Positions 17,649 to 26,676 are shown, numbered from the stretch's first letter. The stretch: 64,000 nt of DNA from Lachnospiraceae bacterium (GCA_902363835.1 CABJBM010000011.1:129932-193931); one strand, 5' to 3'. Made by a program: numbers and translations. Notes: generated by a model not told the origin, from the sequence alone.

Positions 17649-18035
17649 TCAGACTACTGTCGCTACCGCTTCAATTTCAATCATAACTCCATTGTTAAAC
17701 TTTCCAATCTCCATAGTACTTCTGGCGGGCGGGTTTTCCGGAAAAAACTCCTTATAAGCCTCATTGAATACATGAAACTGATCAATATCCGCAACAAATA
17801 CCAAGGTTTTAATTACATGCTCCAGATCGGACCCTGCTTCCAGCAGAATCTGCTCAAGATTTCTCAGAGCCTGACGGGTCTGTTCTACAATATCCCCCGG
17901 TGCAACAAGCTGCCTTGTTACCGGATCATGGGCAGTTATGCCAGCTGTATACACCAAATCTCCTGCCCGAAATGCCTGAGAATACCAGCCTCCCGGCTCA
18001 GGTGCCTTCCTTGTAGTAATTTTCTCTGCTTTCAT
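17649..18035 (-). CDS. RidA (YjgF) family enamine/imine deaminase
   Basis: A 128-residue Rid-family protein. It has the trimeric chorismate-mutase-like fold, with VYTAGITAHDP near the N-terminus, the core ALRNLEQILLEAGSDLEHV and the key arginine in PPARSTMEIG. It ends in EIEAVATVV. In this family the arginine binds the substrate carboxylate while enamines or imines are hydrolysed. It is the last gene of the operon, 23 nt after the M20 amidohydrolase. RidA proteins often accompany ureide and pyrimidine breakdown genes (as in the rut pathway), where reactive amino-acrylate-like intermediates arise. The exact substrate is not visible. Confidence 0.9.
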   Translation of the reverse strand: MKAEKITTRKAPEPGGWYSQAFRAGDLVYTAGITAHDPVTRQLVAPGDIVEQTRQALRNLEQILLEAGSDLEHVIKTLVFVADIDQFHVFNEAYKEFFPENPPARSTMEIGKFNNGVMIEIEAVATVV

Positions 18036-18058
18036 TTCTGTTTCCTTTCCCTCTTAAA

Positions 18059-19312
18059 TTATATTTCTTCCAATTCACAAAGTCTCTGCAAGGTCTCGCA
18101 AAGCACCTGGGCTCCTGCTGCCAAATCTTCTTTTGTTGTAAGCTCTTCCGGACAATGGCTGACCCCGCCATTAGAACTGCGCAGGAATATCATTGCCATT
18201 GGGTATAACCTCCCCATCTGCATTGCATCATGGGCCGGGTAACTTACCATATTCATATGGGGGATTCCATGTTTATCCGCACTTTCTGCAATTATTTCTT
18301 TCAGCCTTGGATGGCAATGACACGGTGCCGTGCTGATTGTGGACTTTACCTTATAAGTCAGCCCCCTCTCCTCACACTGCTTTTCCACAAACTCTATCAA
18401 ATTATCATACAGCTGCTTCCATATATCATCTTCCACTTCCCGGAAGTCCACTGAAAATGTAACTTTATTAGCCACTATATTATGCTCATTTGGTTCAACC
18501 TTTAAGTATCCTACTGTTCCTCTGGTTGGGGAACCGGATTCCAGCGCAAGCCGTTCCACTTCGCAGGCTGTCATTGCTGCTGCCGCAAAAGCATCGTGTC
18601 TGTCTTCCATTGCCATGCCGCCTGCATGCGCGGATTCACCATAATATGTGATATAGAATTGGTGAATGCCAGCAATGTCATTCACAACCGCCACAGGCAA
18701 TCCTTTTTTAAGCAAATATTTCCCCTGCTCAATATGGAGCTCAATAAAGGCAAAATAATCTTCTTTCTTAATGAATGAACCTTCAAAGTTATCCGGCTCC
18801 AAGCCCATATCGTATTCCAACATAGCCTCTTTCATCGTTTTCCCGGTATTCCGGTCCACAGATACAGATGCAAAATCATGGGGCAGCATTCCGCAAATTG
18901 CCTTGCTTCCAAAATGGCCGCCTAAAAACTGACTTGCTTCTTCATTAATAAATGCGATCATTTCAATCGGGCGTTTGGGCTTATAGCCGGCTTCTCTCAT
19001 TGTCTCAAGAGCCTCCAATGCCGTCATAACCCCTGCCAGCCCATCGTACTTACCTCCCATGGGTACCGTATCAAAATGAGAGCCGGTCAAGACCGGGGGC
19101 AAATCTTTCGTTCCTTCATATCGCCCATAAATATTTCCTACGGTATCCACCCTCACCTTTAGCCCGGCCTCTTCCATCCATTTAATTAAAAGAATTGCCG
19201 CTTCCCGATATTCCGGCGTCCATGCAAAACGGCTGATTCCACCTCTTGGATCTCTCCCGTATTCACCAACTTCCTGTTCCCTGTCCCATAATCTTTCCGC
19301 ATTAATTTTCAT
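18059..19312 (-). CDS. M20-family Zn amidohydrolase (N-carbamoyl amino acid / allantoate type)
   Basis: A 417-residue member of the hydantoinase/carbamoylase subgroup of peptidase family M20. Metal ligands are visible in GSHFDTVPMGGKYDGLAGV, FINEEASQFLG and the late ALHxx-like region around SYPAHDAMQM. AGGMAMEDRHDA marks the substrate-lid domain. Relatives hydrolyse N-carbamoyl-L-amino acids, beta-ureidopropionate or allantoate. The gene directly follows a cyclic amidohydrolase (21 nt apart), so it probably hydrolyses the ring-opened carbamoyl product of that enzyme in the cytoplasm. I cannot choose between allantoate amidohydrolase and carbamoylase from sequence alone. Confidence 0.85.
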   Translation of the reverse strand: MKINAERLWDREQEVGEYGRDPRGGISRFAWTPEYREAAILLIKWMEEAGLKVRVDTVGNIYGRYEGTKDLPPVLTGSHFDTVPMGGKYDGLAGVMTALEALETMREAGYKPKRPIEMIAFINEEASQFLGGHFGSKAICGMLPHDFASVSVDRNTGKTMKEAMLEYDMGLEPDNFEGSFIKKEDYFAFIELHIEQGKYLLKKGLPVAVVNDIAGIHQFYITYYGESAHAGGMAMEDRHDAFAAAAMTACEVERLALESGSPTRGTVGYLKVEPNEHNIVANKVTFSVDFREVEDDIWKQLYDNLIEFVEKQCEERGLTYKVKSTISTAPCHCHPRLKEIIAESADKHGIPHMNMVSYPAHDAMQMGRLYPMAMIFLRSSNGGVSHCPEELTTKEDLAAGAQVLCETLQRLCELEEI

Positions 19313-19333
19313 AAACTGCCTCCTGCCAACTGT

Positions 19334-20713
19334 TTATTGCTGCGGCCTAACAAACTGCCCATAACCACCTTTTACCATAATTGTATCATGATCAAATACA
19401 ACCTTTCCTCTCACTATCGTAGCCATCACCTTACAATTTACCAACCTTCCCTGATAAGGAAACTTTTCACTCCTGGTTTTGGAAAAACTTTTGCTGCGAT
19501 CAATCTTCCAGGGAAAATGTGAATCAACGATTGTAATATCTGCATCTGCTCCGACTCGGATACTTCCTTTCTGCGGATACAGTTTAAACCTTTTTGCAGC
19601 ATTGGTTGCGCTTAATTTGGCAAACTGAACCGGACTCATTCCCCGTTTCAAAACTGCCTCATCAAACATCAGAGGAAATGCCACATCAATGGAGGGCGTG
19701 CCGCCGATTACCTTCCATTTGTCCCCATCTTCCGGCTCCTTATCCTCTGCCGTATAAGGAGCGTGATCTGTTCCAAGGTAATCGATAGATCCGTCAAACA
19801 AATAATCCCACAACTTTTCCATCCGCTCTTTTTTCCGAAGCGGGGGCTGAATTAAGGCATATGTATCGTACTTTGCATCATCCTCCACATTCAGGAGAAA
19901 ATAATGGGAGCAGCTTTCCGCTGTGATATTCACGCCCTCCTGTTTTGCCTTTGCAATTAACTCCGCCCCTTCCGGAATAGACAGGTGGCAGATATGCACC
20001 GGACAACTGGTTTCCTTTGAGAACAGAATAATCTGATTAATTGCAGCCAGTTCCGCATAATAAGGCCGTGCCTGATCGTGAAGTTCAAGATTCCACGGCT
20101 GGTTGCAGTATCGTTTTGCCAGCTCTGTAATAACAATCGGGTCCTCTGCATGGAATCCAAAAACTCTGTCAAGTCCTGATATCTTCTGCATGGCTTCCAT
20201 TTCCATCTCTGTATTCAGGTAAGGAAATGTTGGGCCAGCATCCAAAGTAAATGCCTTATACGCCACACATCCCAGATCTTTTAATTTCTCCAGATTCCCC
20301 TGGTTATCTGCCGTTGCACCTGCCCAGATTGCATAATCCACAACAGCACCTTTCGCTGCCAGTTGTTTTTTCAAATAAAATGTATCTGCATCAACCACTG
20401 CCGGATTGCTATTGGGCATTTCCATGATACAGGTAAACCCTCCGCTGGCCGCTGCTCTGGTTCCATGGGCAAAATCTTCCCGGTAATCCGCCCCAGGCTC
20501 AAAAAAATGAGTGTGCGTATCAATTGCTCCAGGCATCACATAACGCCCTTTTGCATCCAGCGTCTGCTTTGCCTGAATACAATCCGTTTCACAGAAGCCC
20601 TCATCAAAAATTGATGATATTTTCCCATCACAAATCCCGATATTTTTTCGGACCACTTCATCTTCCAGCACCAAAAGCCCATTGGTAATTACCAAATCAC
20701 AATTCATAATCAC
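19334..20713 (-). CDS. Cyclic amidohydrolase (allantoinase / hydantoinase family)
   Basis: A 459-residue amidohydrolase-superfamily enzyme with a TIM barrel and two-metal site. Visible ligands: PGAIDTHTHFFEPG (HxH), the carbamylated lysine in CVAYKAFT, H in FGFHAED, H in HICHLS and the final Asp in YLGTDHAPY. The PG(A/M)IDTHTHF start and overall length fit allantoinase and dihydroorotase-like hydantoinases. It should open a cyclic ureide in the cytoplasm, feeding the M20 enzyme that follows. The start is ambiguous: GTG 20713 or ATG 20707, both close to one GAGG site. Confidence 0.85.
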   Translation of the reverse strand: MIMNCDLVITNGLLVLEDEVVRKNIGICDGKISSIFDEGFCETDCIQAKQTLDAKGRYVMPGAIDTHTHFFEPGADYREDFAHGTRAAASGGFTCIMEMPNSNPAVVDADTFYLKKQLAAKGAVVDYAIWAGATADNQGNLEKLKDLGCVAYKAFTLDAGPTFPYLNTEMEMEAMQKISGLDRVFGFHAEDPIVITELAKRYCNQPWNLELHDQARPYYAELAAINQIILFSKETSCPVHICHLSIPEGAELIAKAKQEGVNITAESCSHYFLLNVEDDAKYDTYALIQPPLRKKERMEKLWDYLFDGSIDYLGTDHAPYTAEDKEPEDGDKWKVIGGTPSIDVAFPLMFDEAVLKRGMSPVQFAKLSATNAAKRFKLYPQKGSIRVGADADITIVDSHFPWKIDRSKSFSKTRSEKFPYQGRLVNCKVMATIVRGKVVFDHDTIMVKGGYGQFVRPQQ

Positions 20714-20733
20714 ATTGCCTCATCTCACTGTTC

Positions 20734-21786
20734 TTACTGCAGGTTCATTGTTCCAAGGGGATCCAGAATCTTAATAATATCCTTGTCATGAATATTATCA
20801 GATGTCACCAGCACAGAAGCATTTTCAATAAATTCCGGAAAGTCGGTCTGCCCTTCTGCCGCTGCAATTGCCTGCTTTACAGAATTATATCCAAGGCCGT
20901 ATGGATTTTGAGAAACCATTCCGTCTAAAACTCCGTCATATACATACTTGATCAAAGATTCCGATGTATCATAACCAAATACCAGCAGATCCTCTCTCTT
21001 TTCATTCTTAATTGTCTGGCAGGCACCTTCTGTTGTGCCTTCGTTTACCATAAATATACCTTTCAGATCCGCATTTTCCATGAGTAAATCCTGAGTTGTA
21101 TTCGCAGTTTTTTCCAAGTCACCATCGGTGTAAAACGGCCCAATGCATTCAAATCCATCCGCTGCTGCCAGCTTGTCCATAAATCCCTTTTCCCGCTGCT
21201 GAATAACCGCATTTCCTGCATTCGTGGAAATCACAGCAAATTTTCCGCCTTCCGGACTATGCTCAATCACATAATCTGCCACTTCTCCTGCCGCTTTATA
21301 ATGGTCTACGGAAACGCTGGTAGTGCAAACAGAAGAATCCAAACCGCAGTCCCAGGCTATAACCGGAATATCCAGAGACTTAAGCAAATCACTGACCGCA
21401 TCCGCATTTGTTGCGGAAATTGCCAGTGCATCAATTCCCGTTACAAGCATATCTTCTACAATTTTTCTTTGCCCGGTTCCATCCGTATCCGTTGTGGTGC
21501 CCTGGTAATTAATCTTATATCCGGCCTCAGCCGCCGCATCATTGGCGCCCTTCTGAACATAATCATAAAATACAAACAGCGTAGACTGTGGAATCAGGCC
21601 AATTGTCATGGTCTTTTCTGAATTGGCTGTTTTTGTTTCTTCTGTCTTTCCAGTTTCCTGTTTCTCCTCCGTCTTGCTTTCTGCCTTGATCGAACTGCTT
21701 CCTGTATCAGGGCTTCCACATCCCATTAACGCAGCTGCCACAAGACCGGTTAATGCCATTGCTTTCATTTTTTTCATCTTACCCAT
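20734..21786 (-). CDS. RbsB-type substrate-binding lipoprotein
   Basis: A 350-residue lipoprotein with a short basic signal and lipobox ALMGC (C23), then an Asp/Glu/Lys/Ser-rich spacer. The mature part is a Peripla_BP_4 fold of the RbsB type (TMTIGLIPQSTLFVFYDYVQKG, DALAISATNADAV, VIAWDCGLDSS). It delivers ligand to the RbsC-like permease encoded next. RbsB-type proteins bind sugars, but several subgroups bind purine-like or ureide compounds, which fits the amidohydrolases downstream. Ligand is inferred. Confidence 0.88.
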   Translation of the reverse strand: MGKMKKMKAMALTGLVAAALMGCGSPDTGSSSIKAESKTEEKQETGKTEETKTANSEKTMTIGLIPQSTLFVFYDYVQKGANDAAAEAGYKINYQGTTTDTDGTGQRKIVEDMLVTGIDALAISATNADAVSDLLKSLDIPVIAWDCGLDSSVCTTSVSVDHYKAAGEVADYVIEHSPEGGKFAVISTNAGNAVIQQREKGFMDKLAAADGFECIGPFYTDGDLEKTANTTQDLLMENADLKGIFMVNEGTTEGACQTIKNEKREDLLVFGYDTSESLIKYVYDGVLDGMVSQNPYGLGYNSVKQAIAAAEGQTDFPEFIENASVLVTSDNIHDKDIIKILDPLGTMNLQ

Positions 21787-21855
21787 TTGCTACACTCCTT
21801 CTTTTATTTGATTTTATTTTGAATAACATTACCTTTAAACTTAAATTCCCCCCAC

Positions 21856-22836
21856 TTACTGATTCTTGAACCTTACTCGTACAACATCCAAAAATACTGC
21901 CAAAATAATGACACAACCAACGGCTACCTGCTGCCAGAACGAGCTCAATCCAATTAAATTTAATCCGTTATTTAAAATACCAATAATAAATGCTCCAATA
22001 ATCGTTCCGAGCATATTGCCTTTTCCTCCTGACATACTGGCTCCGCCAATGACTGCGGCAGCAATTGCAAAGGTTTCATCCCCCTGTCCGGCTGTGGGAG
22101 ATGCAGAAGCCACTCTGGAAGTCAGGATAATTCCTGCAACAGAGGATAAAAAACCACAAAGCAGATACACTTTAAACTTTGTTGCATTAACCTTAATGCC
22201 TGACAAAAATGCCGCTCCCTCATTGCTTCCTATGGCAAAAATAGTCCTGCCAAATCTTGACTTTGTCAAAATAATTGTTGCAAGCACCGCAATAATGGCC
22301 ATAAATAATACTGGATAAGGCAGCCATCCCCCCAACTTTCCTTGTCCAATCCACGTAAATGCTTCGCCAGCGGATGATGCCGAAAGTGGAATTCCATTTA
22401 ATATGACATAAATCAATCCCCGCATAATACTATTGGTGCCAAGCGTTGCAATAAAAGGAATAATTCCCAACACCGTAATTGTAAACCCATTAAAAGCCCC
22501 GCAGAGAATTCCAACTAAAATCCCCAGCGCAATCGCTCCCGGAACCGGTACTCCATGATTCAGAGCCATGGCAACAACCATTCCGGATGCTGCCGACATA
22601 GAGCCAATGGAAAGATCAATCCCTCCGGTAATAATTACAAAGGTTTCTGCTACCGCCAGCAGCACGGCTACCGATGTCTGCAGTGCGATATTCAGTAAAT
22701 TTCTCTGGCTTAAAAAGTTCTTGGTATTTAATGAAAAAAATATCATCAACAGAACAAGACCAACCAAAGTAACAACCAACTGCATATTAAACCTGGCTTT
22801 TGGCTTTTGTAAATTCATTGCTTTTATCTGAACCAT
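21856..22836 (-). CDS. RbsC-type ABC permease
   Basis: A 326-residue integral membrane protein of the ribose-type (BPD_transp_2) permease family, with about 8-10 transmembrane segments and the ATPase-contact region around GGIDLSIGSMSAASG. It lies only 3 nt after the ATPase stop codon and 69 nt before the binding-protein gene. It should form the homodimeric channel of the importer. Confidence 0.9.
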   Translation of the reverse strand: MVQIKAMNLQKPKARFNMQLVVTLVGLVLLMIFFSLNTKNFLSQRNLLNIALQTSVAVLLAVAETFVIITGGIDLSIGSMSAASGMVVAMALNHGVPVPGAIALGILVGILCGAFNGFTITVLGIIPFIATLGTNSIMRGLIYVILNGIPLSASSAGEAFTWIGQGKLGGWLPYPVLFMAIIAVLATIILTKSRFGRTIFAIGSNEGAAFLSGIKVNATKFKVYLLCGFLSSVAGIILTSRVASASPTAGQGDETFAIAAAVIGGASMSGGKGNMLGTIIGAFIIGILNNGLNLIGLSSFWQQVAVGCVIILAVFLDVVRVRFKNQ

Positions 22837-22839
22837 TCC

Positions 22840-24336
22840 TTACCCCTCCATCATCTCAAATTGAAGTATCTTCTCCTGCGTTGCTTCCGCCTTATTCAAT
22901 TCCCCGGAAATACCACCATCCTTCATAACCAGTATTCGGTCACTCATTCCGAGTATTTCGGGCATTTCAGAAGATATCATGATAATAGTCACACCCTTTT
23001 GAACCAGTTCATACATAAGCTCATAAATTTCATACTTTGATTTTACATCAATCCCCCTGGTCGGTTCATCAAAAATGACTATCTGAGCATGATTACAAAG
23101 CCATTTCGCCACCATTACCTTCTGCTGGTTACCTCCTGACAGAGTACCGGCTGCCTGCCTGGAGCCATGCATCTTAATGCTCATCTTTTCCGCATATTTT
23201 AAAACCGCTTCTTCTGCTCTCCCGTCGTTTACAAAGCCTCTTCTGGTAAATGCATCATAACTGGAGGAAATAATATTTTCCTTAATGGATAACCCCAGGA
23301 ACAAGCCATCCTTTTTTCTGTCTTCGGTCAAATATGCAATTCCTTCACGAATAGCTTCTTTCGGGCTTCGAATATGTACTTCTCTTCCATTTACTTTTAC
23401 AGTACCGGAACTTTTATAATATGCTCCGAAAATAGCCCTCATCATCTCCGTCCGTCCAGCTCCCATTAGGCCGGCAATACCAAGAATCTCTCCTTTATAT
23501 GCCTTAAACGATATATTATGAAGCCGTTTGCCGGAGTTTAAATTCTCCACCTCCAGAGTGACATCTCCTCTGTTGTAATCTGGTTTTGGAGGAAATTGCT
23601 GAGTGAGATCCCGACCAACCATTTCACGGATCAAAAGCTCCTTGATCTGGGGATTATAAGGGCGGGTGCTGATGAGATAACCGTCACGCAATACGCTGAC
23701 CGTATCTACTATCTCATCCAAGTCACTCATTCTGTGAGAAATGTAGATAATTGCAACCCCTTTATCTCTTAATTTTCGGATGATTTTAAACAATACCTGG
23801 ATTTCATTATCTGTCAGCGCTGCCGTCGGTTCATCCATGATTAACAGTTTGCAATTGTATGACAAAGATTTTGCTATCTCCACCATCTGCTGCTCCGCCA
23901 CGCTCAGTTCTTCCACCTTCCGTTCCGGATCAATCTCACACTCCAATTCCTTTAGAATATCCTGAGCCATGGCATTAGTCTTATCATCATCCAGAAACCC
24001 CTTTATTTTTAGTTCGGGTTCCCTGGCAATAAAAATATTTTGTGCCACCGTTAAATCCGGCATTAAGTTAAATTCCTGATAAACAATCCCGATTCCCAGG
24101 TCAAAAATATCTTTTGGATGATTAATGACAAGCGCTTTCCCTTCATAGGTGACTGTTCCGGAATTTGCTTTGACCACTCCTGTGATGATCTTCACCAAGG
24201 TTGATTTCCCGGCTCCATTTTCCCCCATCAGAGCATGGACCTGACCTTTCCTGATTATGAGATTAATATCTCTTAACACTACATTGCCTGAATATGACTT
24301 CCCAATACTTTCTGTTTCCAAAAGAACTTCTTTCAT
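22840..24336 (-). CDS. RbsA-type double ABC ATPase
   Basis: A 498-residue importer ATPase with two tandem nucleotide-binding domains, as usual for RbsA/MglA. The first domain has Walker A GENGAGKS (38-45), signature LSVAEQQMVEIAKSL and Walker B LLIMDEPTA. The second has the degenerate P-loop GLMGAGRTE, signature LSGGNQQKVMVAKWL and Walker B IVIFDEPTRGID, the usual asymmetry of the family. It follows the SDR gene by 30 nt and precedes the permease by 3 nt, so it powers this dedicated importer. Confidence 0.92.
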   Translation of the reverse strand: MKEVLLETESIGKSYSGNVVLRDINLIIRKGQVHALMGENGAGKSTLVKIITGVVKANSGTVTYEGKALVINHPKDIFDLGIGIVYQEFNLMPDLTVAQNIFIAREPELKIKGFLDDDKTNAMAQDILKELECEIDPERKVEELSVAEQQMVEIAKSLSYNCKLLIMDEPTAALTDNEIQVLFKIIRKLRDKGVAIIYISHRMSDLDEIVDTVSVLRDGYLISTRPYNPQIKELLIREMVGRDLTQQFPPKPDYNRGDVTLEVENLNSGKRLHNISFKAYKGEILGIAGLMGAGRTEMMRAIFGAYYKSSGTVKVNGREVHIRSPKEAIREGIAYLTEDRKKDGLFLGLSIKENIISSSYDAFTRRGFVNDGRAEEAVLKYAEKMSIKMHGSRQAAGTLSGGNQQKVMVAKWLCNHAQIVIFDEPTRGIDVKSKYEIYELMYELVQKGVTIIMISSEMPEILGMSDRILVMKDGGISGELNKAEATQEKILQFEMMEG

Positions 24337-24366
24337 GCTTTGCTCCCCATTTCTTCCGAAGTCTCT

Positions 24367-25125
24367 TTACATCATTACGTCTCCCAGATTAGGACCCAGA
24401 GTCTGTCCTGTATACAAATTACCATCTGGCTCTGCAGCCAGGAATACAGCTGTGGGAAGAATTTCCTCAAGCTCACCAAACCTTGGAAGAACCAGCTCTG
24501 ATTCTTTCTGTTTTCTCCATTCCGGGCTTACCACGCCCATAAGCTGTGTCTCAATAGGCCCTGGGGCAATGCAGTTTACGGTTATATTGTACTGCCCTAA
24601 TTCCCGCGCCAGTGATTTGGAAAAGCCGATCAGGCCCGCCTTCGCCGCACTGTAGTGACAATGCTCTACGCTGCCTTTTTGCGCAATCTGGGAAGATAAG
24701 TTAATAATTCTTCCAAATCTCTGTTTGATCATATAAGGAACTGCATATTTGCAAGTCAGAAAGCAGCTGGTTAAGTCTACTTCAAGCATCCGGTTCCAAT
24801 CCTCAAGGGTCATATCTACCAGCAATTTAGGATTAGAAATTCCGGCAACATTGAGAAGAATATCCACTCTCCCGAATTCGTCAATGGCTGTCTTAATCAA
24901 TTTTTCGGCCACTTCCGGTTTTGAGATGTCCCCTTCCTGCATTACAACACGGCTGCCGTAAGCTTCCAGCTCTGTTTTCAGTTCCTCCATTTTAGCCATA
25001 TCATCCTTGTAATAATTCAGCACAAGATTTGCGCCTTCCTTTGCATAAATGGTAGGAAACCCCCTGCTCATTCCATGCCCCGCTCCAGCGCCTGTGATGA
25101 CTGCAATTTTTCCTTTCAGTTTCAT
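24367..25125 (-). CDS. Short-chain dehydrogenase/reductase (SDR)
   Basis: A 252-residue classical SDR. It has a Rossmann nucleotide-binding site ITGAGAGHGMSRG (a variant of TGxxxGxG), the NVAG motif, a catalytic Ser in INLSSQIAQ and HYSAAKAG (YxxxK), followed by the family PG motif in CIAPGPIETQ. It resembles 3-oxoacyl-ACP reductase and sugar-alcohol dehydrogenase subgroups; the substrate is not readable. It is the first structural gene of the ureide operon, so it may act on an oxidised or reduced form of the imported compound. Its leader carries the terminator-like hairpin at 25155-25209. Confidence 0.85.
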   Translation of the reverse strand: MKLKGKIAVITGAGAGHGMSRGFPTIYAKEGANLVLNYYKDDMAKMEELKTELEAYGSRVVMQEGDISKPEVAEKLIKTAIDEFGRVDILLNVAGISNPKLLVDMTLEDWNRMLEVDLTSCFLTCKYAVPYMIKQRFGRIINLSSQIAQKGSVEHCHYSAAKAGLIGFSKSLARELGQYNITVNCIAPGPIETQLMGVVSPEWRKQKESELVLPRFGELEEILPTAVFLAAEPDGNLYTGQTLGPNLGDVMM

Positions 25126-25154
25126 TTTAATCCCTCCAACTTCTTATTTTTAGG

Positions 25155-25209
25155 TACAAAAAACACCCATACCAACAGTATGTTTGCGGTAAACTTTGTT
25201 GTTATGGGT
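25155..25209 (-). terminator. Terminator or attenuator between the regulator and the SDR operon
   Basis: Arms ACCCATAACAAC and GTTGGTATGGGT (11 of 12 paired) with a 21-nt loop and a following GTGTTTTTT lie 29 nt after the regulator stop codon. Only 29 nt remain between the T-run and the SDR start codon, too little for a separate promoter. The downstream operon is therefore probably expressed by read-through, which would make this an attenuator. Confidence 0.7.
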
Positions 25210-25237
25210 ATTTAATTCCATCTATATAAAGAATTAC

Positions 25238-25888
25238 TTATTCTTTCTGATTTTTTGCCAAATCCAAATAACTATAGAGAGTGTACTTTGAAATTCCCAG
25301 ATATTCCTGTACCCGTTCTCCTGATTTTGTAATCAAAAAAGCTCCTTTTTCATTCAGGCACCGTACAAAATTTATTTTGTCTTCCCTGGTCATCTGCTCT
25401 AGTTCTTTCCCCATATTTTCCTGTGTTTTCTTTATTATGCTTTCTAAAAGCTGATTTACATCTGATACAAAAATTTCATCCTCCGGATTATTTAAATCAC
25501 ACCGGTTCATCTCTTTTAGCACTTGCTCGAACTTAAGCGTTTCCGTAATATCTGTATTAATACAAAGGCATCCGACAATCTCCCCTTCCTTGTCCCTTAT
25601 GTAAAGTGAAGAAGAACGTAAATAACGGCCATCCTGGAGTTTCGTAATATAATTGTATTTATCCCCTTTCCCTGTTGTCCCTTTCATCACTTCCAAACCC
25701 AGGTTACTTCCGGTTCCGCCAATCTTTCTGCCCGTGATTTCTCCGTTTCGAACATCAACAATTGTATGTTCATAACCATTTCTCAAATCATGCAGAACAA
25801 TTTCTGAACTTTTCCCCAACTGCTGTTCCAGCATGTCTAACAATCTGCTTACAAAATCTGTATCAAAAAACTTACTATTCATTTCCAT
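25238..25888 (-). CDS. YheO/DauR-type PAS-HTH transcriptional regulator
   Basis: A 216-residue regulator with the YheO-like PAS domain at about 15-120 (LGKSSEIVLHDLRNGYEHTI, SSSLYIRDKEGEIVGCLCIN) and a C-terminal helix-turn-helix at about 175-212 (KSGERVQEYLGISKYTLYSYL). Members sense small metabolites; DauR controls D-arginine use. It is the first gene of the transcript leading into the SDR-importer-amidohydrolase genes and is preceded by four phased repeats that overlap its own promoter. Local autoregulation and ureide-responsive control are therefore likely. Confidence 0.85.
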   Translation of the reverse strand: MEMNSKFFDTDFVSRLLDMLEQQLGKSSEIVLHDLRNGYEHTIVDVRNGEITGRKIGGTGSNLGLEVMKGTTGKGDKYNYITKLQDGRYLRSSSLYIRDKEGEIVGCLCINTDITETLKFEQVLKEMNRCDLNNPEDEIFVSDVNQLLESIIKKTQENMGKELEQMTREDKINFVRCLNEKGAFLITKSGERVQEYLGISKYTLYSYLDLAKNQKE

Positions 25889-25923
25889 AAGTATTACCTC
25901 TTTCAGTAGTTCTTTACAAAAAC

Positions 25924-26049
25924 ATAATACAACACTTTTTGTTTTGTGTCAATATGATATCATAACTTTTTGTTTTGATTTTTTTACATTTTAGGCAATT
26001 ACTCAATACTTTTTGTTTGTTTTTTAGTTTTAAAAAACTTTTTGTTTGT
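25924..26049 (-). promoter_or_regulatory. Promoter with four phased ACTTTTTGTTT repeats
   Basis: On the minus strand, -35 TTGACA (25947-25952), 17-nt spacer and -10 TATTAT (25924-25929). Direct repeats of ACTTTTTGTTTKK (plus-strand sense) lie at 25934-25946, inside the spacer, and at 25965-25977, 26008-26020 and 26037-26049. Start-to-start spacings are 31, 43 and 29 nt, close to 3, 4 and 3 helical turns. This is a good candidate operator array for the YheO-type regulator. From 26050 to 26314 I see no further gene, only an imperfect hairpin near 26196-26226. Confidence 0.7.
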
Positions 26050-26314
26050 TTTCTTGATAAAAACAAGCGTTCAATTAAATAAAAAAGAATCCTCAAATAT
26101 CCGTGAAACCAGCTTTCCAATCAGAGAGGAAAAGTTAAAGCCTTCTATTTTCCTTTTTTCTTCTTGGTTGATGCATCAGCGTCATAGCCATTCTCTAGCG
26201 CATAGGATGACACACCTATGGCGGAGTAACCAACTAATCTGACTGAAAGCCTGGGAAATTTACAGCGTAGATAGTTAGTGAGTGAATTTTATTTCATAAT
26301 AAAAAGACTGCAAT

Positions 26315-26667
26315 TTGTCAAAAATCAAAACCAGACCCGATGATGGGCGGAAATATTTTATAATCAAAAAAACAATAAGCAGCAATCCCGATGAGAGATT
26401 AATCGATAAGCTGTACAATCACCTCTTTAGCATTACCGCTGCTACCATGGAGACATATTTTGATACCAGAATGGAATGGAGGTTGCCGAACTCCAGAAGC
26501 TACTATGCCGCATCAATCTTAATATGACCCACCAATATCTCCGGAGCATAACTTTCCAGGAGGAAATAGCATCAAAAATAAGAACAATCCCAGATTCAAT
26601 AATCTTTAAAACACAGAAAATGCCCCATAGCCAGTCCCTTGACAAAAATAACAGCCGTCATTTCTGA
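26315..26667 (+). pseudogene. Tyrosine recombinase (integrase) relic with internal deletion
   Basis: Two frames joined at about 26470 read as the ends of one tyrosine recombinase. The first (26315 on, TTG start) has RPDDGRKYFIIKK, LIDKLYNHLF and TMETYFDTRMEWR, like the arm and core-binding start of Lachnospiraceae integrases. The second (26476-26667) has MEVAELQKLLCRINLNMTHQYL, equivalent to LQKLLGHSNLxMTxRYL, with HS replaced by RI. The central catalytic part is missing. The IS66 element lies immediately to the right. It marks the former presence of an integrative element. Confidence 0.65.
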
Positions 26668-26672
26668 CGGCT
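26653..26672 (-). terminator. GAAA-loop terminator after IS66 tnpC
   Basis: On the minus strand AGCCGTCA-GAAA-TGACGGCT forms an 8-bp perfect stem with a GAAA tetraloop, followed by GTTATTTTTG. It sits just after the tnpC stop codon. Confidence 0.85.
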
Positions 26673-26676
26673 TGGA

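Noticed and set aside
26442..26645. 67-codon minus-strand ORF left of IS66
   Set aside because: Antisense of the integrase relic and hydrophobic-aromatic by chance.
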